From NCBI RefSeq assembly GCF_018130215.1, contig NZ_JAFCKQ010000001.1, forward strand, positions 124,001 through 188,000: a stretch of DNA of 64,000 nucleotides, read 5' to 3'. Source of the stretch: Bradyrhizobium jicamae (GTDB lineage Bacteria > Pseudomonadota > Alphaproteobacteria > Rhizobiales > Xanthobacteraceae). The position numbers and the translations under genes were made by a program. Below the pieces are notes generated by a model, which did no database searches, was not told the origin of the DNA, and worked only from the letters and a program-made list of their open reading frames with translations. Below are positions 51,756-58,296 of the stretch, piece after piece; position 1 is the first letter of the stretch, and every line of letters starts with the position of its first letter.

Positions 51756-52340
51756 ATGTCCGTCATGTCGGCTGCGCCCGCCCGCGCGAAGCGCCGGTCG
51801 CTGCGTCCCGTTCCCATGCTGATCTTCGGATCGCGCTGGCTGCAAGTGCCGCTCTATGTCGGCCTCATCATCGCCCAGGGCATCTATGTCCTGCTGTTCC
51901 TGAAGGAGCTGTGGCACCTGTTCGCCCATTCGTTCGATTTCAGCGAACAGCAGATCATGCTGGCGGTGCTCGGCCTGATCGACGTCGTGATGATCTCGAA
52001 CCTGCTGGTGATGGTGATCGTCGGCGGCTACGAGACCTTCGTGTCGCGGCTCAATCTGCAGGGACATCCCGACGAGCCGGAATGGCTGAGCCATGTCAAC
52101 GCCAGCGTGCTGAAGATCAAGCTCGCGATGGCGATCATCGGCATCTCCTCGATCCATCTGCTGCGCACCTTCATCGAAGCGGGCGCGCTGATGTCGGGCA
52201 GGAGCAACTTCACCGAAACCGGCGTGATGTGGCAGACCATCATCCATTGTGTCTTCATCCTGTCGGCGATCGGCATTGCCATCGTCGACAAGCTCTCGAA
52301 CGATTCGATCGAGGGAACCAGGCAGCAGGCCGCGCATTGA
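51756..52340 (+). CDS. UPF0114 (YqhA/TIGR00645) membrane protein
   Basis: 194-residue inner-membrane protein with four hydrophobic helices. It matches UPF0114: FGSRWLQVPLYVGLI, DVVMISNLLVMVIVGGYETFVS, SSIHLLRTFI and a final helix before a short tail. Function unknown. Monocistronic or followed by the lytic transglycosylase gene 88 bases later. Confidence 0.9.
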   Translation: MSVMSAAPARAKRRSLRPVPMLIFGSRWLQVPLYVGLIIAQGIYVLLFLKELWHLFAHSFDFSEQQIMLAVLGLIDVVMISNLLVMVIVGGYETFVSRLNLQGHPDEPEWLSHVNASVLKIKLAMAIIGISSIHLLRTFIEAGALMSGRSNFTETGVMWQTIIHCVFILSAIGIAIVDKLSNDSIEGTRQQAAH

Positions 52341-52427
52341 GCGCTTCCGGCTCCGCGGTTCACAGCAATCCGGTGTCGTGATAAGGCTCACGGCACGAAT
52401 GGACGGGCATCAGTCAAATGGCGCCCA

Positions 52428-53690
52428 TTGGATCGCTGCGTGAACGGGCTGCCCGATTTGACTTTCCTCCGCGCGCTTGCCTTCGGGCTCCTGCTTGCAT
52501 TCTTGGCCATCGTCCCGCCCGCGCGCGCGGGCGACGCCGCGTTCGCCCGGTTCATCGCCTCGCTGTGGCCGGAGGCACAGGCCGCCGGCGTTTCGCGCCA
52601 GACGTTTGACCGCGAGACGAGCGGGCTCGAGCCTGATTACAAGCTGCCCGACCTGATCCTCCCCGGGCGGCCGAAAACCGGCGCGCCGGCGCAGGCCGAA
52701 TTCGTGCAGGTGCCGGCCGACTACATCAAGGAAGCCTCGATCGCGCGGCTCGCGACGGAGGGGCAGAAGCTCCTGCAGAAATATCGTCCGGCGCTCGATG
52801 CGATCGAGAAGCGCTTTGGCGTACCGGCCCCGATCGTGCTGGCGATATGGGGCCGCGAGACCGACTACGGCCGCTACGCGCTGCCCTACGACACGCTGCG
52901 CGTGGTGGCGACCCAGGCCTATGTCGGCCGCCGCAAGGAGCAGTATCGCACCGAGTTCATCCTCGCGCTGAAGATCCTCGGCGAGGGCGTGGTGAAGCGC
53001 AGGGAGATGACCTCGTCCTGGGCGGGCGCCACCGGCTACACCCAGTTCCTGCCGTCGGAATACTACAAGCACGGCGTCGACCTCGACGGCGACGGCCGTG
53101 TCGATATCTGGCACTCGGTGCCTGACGCGCTTGCCTCCGCCGCGCAGCAGCTCGTCAACAAGGGCTGGCAGCCGGGGGTGCGCTGGGCCTACGAGGTGAA
53201 GGCGCCTGCCAATGTCGATTGCACGATGGGCGTGCCCGAGGTGACCAGGCCGATCGGCGAATGGTTGCACGCCGGGTTCGTGCCGGTGCGCGGCGAGAGG
53301 CTAAGCGCCGCCGAGCAGGCGCAGCAGGCCTCGTTGTTGCAGCCCGAGGGCATCTATGGACCCGCCTTCCTGGCCACGCCGAATTACTTCGTGATCAAGG
53401 AGTATAATTTTTCCGATCTCTACGTCCTGTTCGTCGGTCACCTTGCCGACCGCATGACCAGTCCGCTGCCATTCGCAACCCCATGGTCCGCGTCGACGCA
53501 GCTGCGTTCCGCAGACGTCGAGGCGATGCAGCGGCATCTGACGCAGATCGGCCTCTACAAGGACAAGCTCGACGGCAAGGCCGGAATGCAGACCCGCGCC
53601 GCGCTCGGCGCCTATCAGAAGCAGGCCGGGTTGAAGGTCGATTGCTGGCCGAGCGAGACGGTGCTGCGCTCGATGAGCGCGGCGCGTTAG
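52428..53690 (+). CDS. lytic murein transglycosylase (MltB type) with peptidoglycan-binding domain
   Basis: 420-residue exported enzyme cleaving the glycan strand of peptidoglycan to form anhydromuropeptides. Signal peptide (ALAFGLLLAFLAIVPPARAG), SLT_2 catalytic domain with E144 in IWGRETDYGRY, and SSWAGATGYTQFLPSEYY; the C-terminal PG_binding_1 domain starts about residue 355 (DVEAMQRHLTQIGLYKDKLDG). The start is TTG 52428 or GTG 52440; no ATG precedes the signal peptide in frame. Confidence 0.92.
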   Translation: MDRCVNGLPDLTFLRALAFGLLLAFLAIVPPARAGDAAFARFIASLWPEAQAAGVSRQTFDRETSGLEPDYKLPDLILPGRPKTGAPAQAEFVQVPADYIKEASIARLATEGQKLLQKYRPALDAIEKRFGVPAPIVLAIWGRETDYGRYALPYDTLRVVATQAYVGRRKEQYRTEFILALKILGEGVVKRREMTSSWAGATGYTQFLPSEYYKHGVDLDGDGRVDIWHSVPDALASAAQQLVNKGWQPGVRWAYEVKAPANVDCTMGVPEVTRPIGEWLHAGFVPVRGERLSAAEQAQQASLLQPEGIYGPAFLATPNYFVIKEYNFSDLYVLFVGHLADRMTSPLPFATPWSASTQLRSADVEAMQRHLTQIGLYKDKLDGKAGMQTRAALGAYQKQAGLKVDCWPSETVLRSMSAAR

Positions 53691-53714
53691 CGAGCCGCGA
53701 CAGGGGGAACCGAG

Positions 53715-54059
53715 ATGCGGGACAGGCTGTTTCTTCTCAGGCCGGGTTTCGAAGATCCCGCGTTTCCCGGCCAGCGCTTCTATTGTTGGCACTGCGCCTT
53801 GCTGGAAGGTGTGCTTGCATCATTCCCGGAGCTCGGAGACGCGATCGCGGTCGAGCGGATCGCATGGCCGCAGCCGAGGCGGGAGGTTGTCGATCTCATC
53901 GGCGTCGAGAACCAGTCGCTGCCGGTGCTCGTGCTTGCCGATGATGCCGCCGCCGGGCTCGAGACCGGGCGGGCCAATGGCAACAGGTTCGTCGAGGGCA
54001 AGGACGCGATCCTGCGGGTGCTTCGCCTCAGGCACGGCATTCCCGAAGCGCACCCTTGA
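53715..54059 (+). CDS. DUF3088 family protein
   Basis: 114-residue protein beginning MRDRLFLLRPGFEDPAFPGQRFYCWHC, characteristic of DUF3088, which has a thioredoxin-like look (CWHC is a CxxC motif) and ends in a helical region. AGGGGGAACC precedes the ATG. Function unknown; a redox role is possible from the CxxC. Its stop codon is the first bases of a 15-base tandem repeat. Confidence 0.85.
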   Translation: MRDRLFLLRPGFEDPAFPGQRFYCWHCALLEGVLASFPELGDAIAVERIAWPQPRREVVDLIGVENQSLPVLVLADDAAAGLETGRANGNRFVEGKDAILRVLRLRHGIPEAHP

Positions 54060-54118
54060 CCGAAGAAAACCCGACCGAAGAAAACCCGACCAAAGAAAAA
54101 CCCGACCAAAGAAAACCC
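54058..54118. repeat. four tandem copies of a 15-16-base unit
   Basis: GACCGAAGAAAACCC twice, then GACCAAAGAAAAACCC and GACCAAAGAAAACCC. The array starts inside the DUF3088 stop codon and runs into a terminator hairpin. Copy-number change here would not alter the protein. Confidence 0.9.
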
Positions 54119-54136
54119 GGCCGAGAGGGCCGGGTT
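54114..54136 (-). terminator. hairpin terminator between DUF3088 and a glycine-zipper gene
   Basis: Nine-base perfect stem AACCCGGCC / GGCCGGGTT, loop GAGAG. Read leftwards it is followed by TTTTC from the tandem repeat, so it best terminates the minus-strand gene at 54169-54453. Confidence 0.8.
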
Positions 54137-54168
54137 CCGACAGCGGATCGAGACGCTGCGTCGATGGA

Positions 54169-54453
54169 TCAGTCGCAGACCTGGATGCGGCGGAAGCGCC
54201 AGGCGTAGCCGTCCCAGAACCGCTCGCGAACCCAGCGGCAGGGGGCTTCTTCGACATAGGTCGGGGCGGGCGCAACGTAGACCGGCGCCGGACGGCTGGC
54301 GGCGATCGCGCCGCCGAGCAGGGCACCGCCGATCAGGCCACCGGCAACACCGGCTGCGACCGCGCCGCCGTCTCCGGCCTTGGCGGCCGGAGCAACGACC
54401 AGCGAACCGGCGATCGTGGTGACGGCGACAAGGGCGGCTAAAGTCTTCTTCAT
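54169..54453 (-). CDS. secreted glycine-zipper protein, paralogue 1
   Basis: 94-residue exported protein: signal peptide (LAALVAVTTIAGSLVVAPAAKA), a glycine zipper with repeated GxxxG (AAGVAGGLIGGALLGGAIAA), a Pro/Val segment, and a C-terminal CRWVRERFWDGYAWRFRRIQVC motif with two cysteines. Its neighbour at 54687 has the same plan. Function unknown; glycine zippers often span or associate with membranes. Confidence 0.85.
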   Translation of the reverse strand: MKKTLAALVAVTTIAGSLVVAPAAKAGDGGAVAAGVAGGLIGGALLGGAIAASRPAPVYVAPAPTYVEEAPCRWVRERFWDGYAWRFRRIQVCD

Positions 54454-54686
54454 GTCTCTGGCACTCCTGGAGAGGATGGCGCCGTGGTTCGGCGCCGGGT
54501 TTGGGTGACTGGCACGCTGGTTTCGAACTGCTGTCTGGCTAAACAGCGCAAAACAGTCAATTGAAAGTAAACGTCCGTATCATGGTGACGAAAAAAGCGG
54601 TTTTTTCGGGCCACCACACGTAGATGTCCCGGAAAACCGTCCGTTTTCCGGGACATCTTGTTCGAATTACTCGAAGTGTACGGTGA
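54454..54686. other. intergenic region with two perfect inverted repeats
   Basis: 233 bases between the paralogues. It contains CGAAAAAA-GCGG-TTTTTTCG (54589-54608) and a 16-base inverted repeat (54622-54658). The remainder has the promoter for paralogue 1. Confidence 0.7.
54622..54658 (-). terminator. 16-base perfect inverted repeat, likely terminator
   Basis: Arms AGATGTCCCGGAAAAC (54622-54637) and GTTTTCCGGGACATCT (54643-54658), loop CGTCC. It lies 29 bases past the stop of paralogue 2 and can form a very stable stem. It lacks a flanking T tract but a T-rich palindrome follows. Confidence 0.65.
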
Positions 54687-54995
54687 TTAGCCGCAGACCC
54701 TGACGCTGCGAACGCGCCAGCCGTAGCCGTCCCAGAAGCGCTGGCGCTGCCAGTAGCAGCCGGGGGCCGGATAGTAGCCAGGGCCGGCGACATAGGCCGG
54801 CGGCGGCGCGTAATAGCCGGGGCCGTAATAGTAGCCGTTCTGCGATGCGATCGCGCCGCCGACGATTGCGCCGCCGATCAATCCGGCAGCCACGCCTGCG
54901 GCGACACCGCGTTGTGCATGGGCGGGGGCGGGCACCGCCACAGCCGAAACCGCCAACGTGGCGGCGGCGCAAAGCGCCAGCAATGTCTTCTTCAT
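54687..54995 (-). CDS. secreted glycine-zipper protein, paralogue 2
   Basis: 102-residue exported protein: signal peptide (LLALCAAATLAVSAVAVPAPAHA), glycine zipper (GVAAGVAAGLIGGAIVGGAIAS), a Tyr/Pro/Gly-rich segment (GYYYGPGYYAPPPAYVAGPG) and a C-terminal CYWQRQRFWDGYGWRVRSVRVC motif. The RFWDGYxWRxRxxxVC signature is shared with paralogue 1, indicating a tandem duplication. AGGTGAGG precedes the ATG. Function unknown. Confidence 0.85.
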   Translation of the reverse strand: MKKTLLALCAAATLAVSAVAVPAPAHAQRGVAAGVAAGLIGGAIVGGAIASQNGYYYGPGYYAPPPAYVAGPGYYPAPGCYWQRQRFWDGYGWRVRSVRVCG

Positions 54996-55179
54996 GACCT
55001 CACCTTTCCCGGGTGCTGCGACAGCGAGCAAATCAATCTGTCCAATGAAACGTTCCATATTTCGCTTGAACGATCAATGAACGGACCGACCTCATTTGGT
55101 GACCAATGATGGCGAAAGATGGATGTTTTTTTGCTGTGCACAAACCACGAACGCGTGGGTGCGGCGGGAGATCCAGGGC

Positions 55180-55479
55180 ATGACGATCAGCGCAATGGTG
55201 GGCTTCCTGGTCGCGGTCGCCGGCACCGCGCTCGTGATCTATGCCCTCATGACGGCGAAGGAGCGCCGCCTCGCGGGGCGGAGCAGCGGCTCCGCGGACG
55301 ACACAAGCGGCTTCGCCGGTGATTCCAGCGATACGGTCTGGGGTTTCGCCTGGTTGGGTGGCGGCGGTTCCGACGCCGGTCATTCCGGGAACTGCAGCAG
55401 CGATGGTGTCAGCAGCGACTTCGGCGGTGCCGGCGGAGACTGTGGCGGTGGTGGCGGCGGTGGCGGAAGCGGCGATTGA
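55180..55479 (+). CDS. small membrane protein with Gly/Ser/Cys-rich tail
   Basis: 99-residue protein. One N-terminal membrane helix (ISAMVGFLVAVAGTALVIYALM), a short basic stretch (AKERRLAGR), then a soluble tail rich in Gly, Ser and Asp with two cysteines and a terminal run of eight glycines. GGGAG lies before the ATG. Not recognised; the sequence looks like a genuine gene because of the helix and ribosome site, though the tail is low complexity. Confidence 0.6.
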   Translation: MTISAMVGFLVAVAGTALVIYALMTAKERRLAGRSSGSADDTSGFAGDSSDTVWGFAWLGGGGSDAGHSGNCSSDGVSSDFGGAGGDCGGGGGGGGSGD

Positions 55480-55527
55480 TGCCGGTCAATACGAAAGCCG
55501 CGCATATCGGGAAATGGCACACGCGAA

Positions 55528-55544
55528 TTTAGACCCGTTCCAAT
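55528..55544. promoter_or_regulatory. degenerate iron-control-type palindrome upstream of bfd
   Basis: TTTAGACCCGTTCCAAT differs at a few positions from the TTAGAA-N3-TTCTAA pattern. It lies 113 bases before bfd. Might be a weaker Irr site; low confidence. Confidence 0.35.
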
Positions 55545-55656
55545 GTGAATCCTGCATCAGTTTGGAATTGCTTCAAAAAGCGCTTTTTCCTTTTGCAACC
55601 GATCGAGCCGTTCAATAGATCATTTGCAGCATCACCGATGGACCCGCCTTTCTCTG

Positions 55657-55929
55657 ATGATTGTCTGTTCCTGTAACGTCCTGAGCGACCACGATGTCCG
55701 CACTGCCGTGAGTGCCGGTGGGCCCGTGACACGCAATGCCAAGCAGGTTTACGGCTGCCTCGGCTGCAGTGCCGAGTGTGGCCGCTGTGCGCGTACGATC
55801 AAGGCGATCATCGACGAGGCGCTCGGCCCCTGCGCCAAGGCCTGCTGCGCCGGCTGCCCGCACAGCCATCCCCAGGCCGCCAACGAAGACCACGCCGAGC
55901 CCGCTGAATTCGCGCTCGCGGCCTGCTGA
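55657..55929 (+). CDS. bfd: bacterioferritin-associated ferredoxin with Cys-rich extension
   Basis: 90-residue [2Fe-2S] protein that reduces ferric iron in bacterioferritin to release it. The cluster ligands C4 and C6 (MIVCSCN) and C41 and C44 (ECGRC) match the standard spacing. Unusual features are C34 and C37 (GCLGC), and beyond the normal domain a further CAKACCAGCPHSH stretch (C59, C63, C64, C67) and a C-terminal Cys at 90. ATG 55657 is the family start. Followed 132 bases later by bfr. Confidence 0.92.
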   Translation: MIVCSCNVLSDHDVRTAVSAGGPVTRNAKQVYGCLGCSAECGRCARTIKAIIDEALGPCAKACCAGCPHSHPQAANEDHAEPAEFALAAC

Positions 55930-56002
55930 ACAGTCCAGCTCGCCGGACTTTCCTTTATCCACGCCACGCTTCCGCGGAGGGTTGCCCTATGAGGTAATCT
56001 GA

Positions 56003-56019
56003 CTTAGAAGCGTTCTAAA
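56003..56019. promoter_or_regulatory. iron control element (Irr-type) in front of bfr
   Basis: CTTAGAAGCGTTCTAAA contains the perfect palindrome TTAGAA-GCG-TTCTAA, the ICE pattern bound by Irr in Rhizobiales. It lies 43 bases before the bfr start, overlapping the likely promoter, consistent with Irr repression of iron storage under low iron. Confidence 0.75.
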
Positions 56020-56061
56020 CTATATTCTGGCCGATTTGGCCGTGATTAGGTGGAGTGGATC

Positions 56062-56547
56062 ATGCAAGGCGACCCGAAGGTCATCGACTATCTCAACAAG
56101 GGGCTGCGCAGCGAACTGACCGCCATCAATCAGTACTGGCTGCACTACCGGATGCTGAACAATTGGGGCCTCCTCGAGATGGCCAAGGTCTGGCGCAAGG
56201 AATCCATCGAAGAGATGGAGCACGCCGACAAGTTCGTGGACCGCATCCTGTTTCTCGACGGCTTTCCGAACCTGCAGGTGCTCGATCCGCTGAGGATCGG
56301 CCAGGACGTCAAGGAGATCCTCGAGGCGGATCTCGCGGCCGAGATCGGCGCGCGCACGCTGTACCAGGAAGCGGCGACCTATTGCCACGGCGTCAAGGAC
56401 TATGTCAGCCGCGACCTGTTCGAGCAGCTGATGAAGGACGAGGAGCATCACATCGACTTCCTCGAGACCCAGCTCGACCTGATCAAGCGCATCGGGCTTG
56501 AGCTCTACACCCAGAAGCACGTCGGCCATTTGCAGGGCGAAGACTGA
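56062..56547 (+). CDS. bfr: bacterioferritin
   Basis: 161-residue haem ferritin subunit forming a 24-mer iron store. Ferroxidase ligands E18, E51 and H54 and the haem ligand M52 are in place ([17 protein letters not shown]), and further ligands follow in [14 protein letters not shown] precedes ATG 56062. Downstream of bfd and an ICE palindrome, closed by a strong terminator, so it has its own iron-responsive promoter. Confidence 0.96.
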   Translation: MQGDPKVIDYLNKGLRSELTAINQYWLHYRMLNNWGLLEMAKVWRKESIEEMEHADKFVDRILFLDGFPNLQVLDPLRIGQDVKEILEADLAAEIGARTLYQEAATYCHGVKDYVSRDLFEQLMKDEEHHIDFLETQLDLIKRIGLELYTQKHVGHLQGED

Positions 56548-56579
56548 GCTCTGACCTGAAGCTGTCTCCGGAATCACGA

Positions 56580-56607
56580 GAGGCCGTCCTTGCGGACGGC
56601 CTCTTTT
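56580..56607 (+). terminator. intrinsic terminator after bfr
   Basis: Ten-base perfect stem GAGGCCGTCC / GGACGGCCTC, loop TTGC, followed by TTTT; 32 bases past the bfr stop. Confidence 0.93.
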
Positions 56608-56641
56608 CGTTGTCGCGCGATGTCGCTTCGACGCAGTCCGG

Positions 56642-57058
56642 TCAGTAGCAGCGCGTGATGTTGACCGTCTGGTCTCCGCCGCGTCCGGGCACCGTGACGG
56701 TCTCGGTGGGGCAGCTCGACACATAGGGATGGTCCGAGGGCGCCACTGCCGGTGGATAGCGATGCGCCCAGTCCCAGGGAACGTCATAGGTGTAGGTATA
56801 GCGGACGTCGTTCGAGAGCGGCGGCGCGCCTTCGGCGACGGGCTCGCCGGTCGGACCATAGTAATAACCGCCATCGCCAGGCCAGAAAGTGCCAGGCACG
56901 CGGCCGTGATGGCGGAAAGCGGGGAAAGCGGGATGCGGCCCGGCGAACGCGCCGCGCGGCGCCGCTCCTGATCGCGCAAAGGTCTCGGTCGAGGAAGCAA
57001 GCATCAGCGCTGCAACGCTGACTGAGGCGACGAGCGCCCCGCTCATTCTATACGCCAT
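56642..57058 (-). CDS. secreted hypothetical protein
   Basis: 138-residue exported protein with signal peptide (GALVASVSVAALMLASSTETFAR) and a Pro/Gly/Tyr-rich mature part (AFPAFRHHGRVPGTFWPGDG, GGYYYGPTGEP, YTYTYDVPWDWAHRYPP) ending in a small SSCPTETVTV...ITRCY region with two cysteines. Similar short secreted proteins are frequent in bradyrhizobia. Start ATG 57058 or 57046. Function unknown. Confidence 0.65.
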   Translation of the reverse strand: MAYRMSGALVASVSVAALMLASSTETFARSGAAPRGAFAGPHPAFPAFRHHGRVPGTFWPGDGGYYYGPTGEPVAEGAPPLSNDVRYTYTYDVPWDWAHRYPPAVAPSDHPYVSSCPTETVTVPGRGGDQTVNITRCY

Positions 57059-57189
57059 GGCACGCACCAACTCTTTGACTACGGAGCCTTGTGCGGACGC
57101 TAAGCCGTGCCCCGTGGCGCCCGCAAACACATACTTAATTATTGGTTAAGAAACATGGTTAACAAGGTGCTACGGTATCGCTGCATGCC

Positions 57190-57795
57190 TTAGAGCTGCG
57201 TCTTGTAGCGTTCGTAGACGACCTCCTGGCTCTCCGGCTCACCCAGCGTCGTCTGGTCGTGGATGACCTGGCTGATGCTCGGGAACACCTTGCGCTCGAC
57301 GCGCGTATCCGCCGACCACAGCTTCGAGCGCATCAGCGCCTTGCCGCAGTGGAAATAGGCCTCCGTGACATCGATGCGCAGCGCCGCGCGCGGCGGCTTG
57401 CCGAACTCTATCATCGACGCCAGCAGATCGGGATCGGCCGACACCCGCCCCTTGCCGCCGACCCGCAATGTCTCGTCGATGCCGGGCACGAAGAAGATCA
57501 GCTGCAGCCGCCCTGTGCCTTCGACGATGTTGCGGAAACTGTCGATGCGGTTGTTGCCGGCGCGGTCCGGCATCAGGAGCTGGTTCGGGCCGGCCACGGT
57601 CACGAAGCCCGGCATGCCGCCGCGCGGCGATGCGTCGACGCTGCCGTCGGAGCCCGAGGTCGCCAGCACGCAGAACGGCGACATTTCGATGAACTTCCGC
57701 GCGTGGACATCGATATCCGGCCGCGCCTTGGCGATGACGCGGGCGGTCGGCTGCGGGTAGATCGTGGTCAGGTCGGCGGAAGCAGGATCGGTCAC
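57190..57795 (-). CDS. pyridoxamine 5'-phosphate oxidase-fold flavoprotein
   Basis: 201-residue protein of the PNPOx-like split-barrel family (MSMEG_1061/FMN-binding type). Seen are FIEMSPFCVLATSGSDGSVDASPRGGMPGFV, LLMPDRAGNNRIDSFRNIV (FMN site) and AYFHCGKALMRSKLW. GTG at 57795 is chosen because GGAGA precedes it and the N-terminus then matches the family; a longer in-frame stretch upstream is unlike any protein I know. Function unknown, probably flavin-dependent redox. Confidence 0.85.
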   Translation of the reverse strand: MTDPASADLTTIYPQPTARVIAKARPDIDVHARKFIEMSPFCVLATSGSDGSVDASPRGGMPGFVTVAGPNQLLMPDRAGNNRIDSFRNIVEGTGRLQLIFFVPGIDETLRVGGKGRVSADPDLLASMIEFGKPPRAALRIDVTEAYFHCGKALMRSKLWSADTRVERKVFPSISQVIHDQTTLGEPESQEVVYERYKTQL

Positions 57796-58296
57796 GGCGT
57801 GTCTCCGGTCACGTTGCAGGTGAGCCTGAGCGCTTTCGAGCGAAGCCAGTATCGGTTCGCGTGAAGAACGCGTCAAAACGAAAATCCAGGGCTCCGTTCC
57901 CGTCGGAACGAAAATAGCTCTAGCATCCTGCGCTGCAGCCGTCATCTCGATGTCATCTAGGCTGCATCCGCCGAACGAAGCACCTGATGATGGTGCTGCC
58001 GCGATGATGCACGTGCCACATGACGGCCTCGCTGACCGGATTGTCGTGGCCGCGGACGTCCGCGCGAGATCGTCGATCGAGCGAGCCAAGACGCCCCGCA
58101 CGCAGGCTTCCAGTATCACGGCGGTCGCGGCGGGATTCGCTTTTGAATTCGCAGAGTCACAAGCGCCGCTGATCGGGAGATATCACGAGATACGATTTTG
58201 CGCGCCGACCGGCATGCGGAAAAATGATCGCGAAGTCTCCGGGCGATTCAACCTCGAAACATCGGGCGTTTGAGCATGTTCCGGAAAGGGGGGGAA
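57796..58296. other. unexplained 500-base region between divergent genes
   Basis: Holds open frames on both strands (for example plus 57950-58273) but none has a recognisable product or a good ribosome site. It must include promoters for both flanking genes. May be remnant sequence. Confidence 0.45.

Noticed and set aside
57796..58119. N-terminal extension of the PNPOx-fold frame
   Set aside because: No similarity to the family, and the GTG at 57795 has a good ribosome site.
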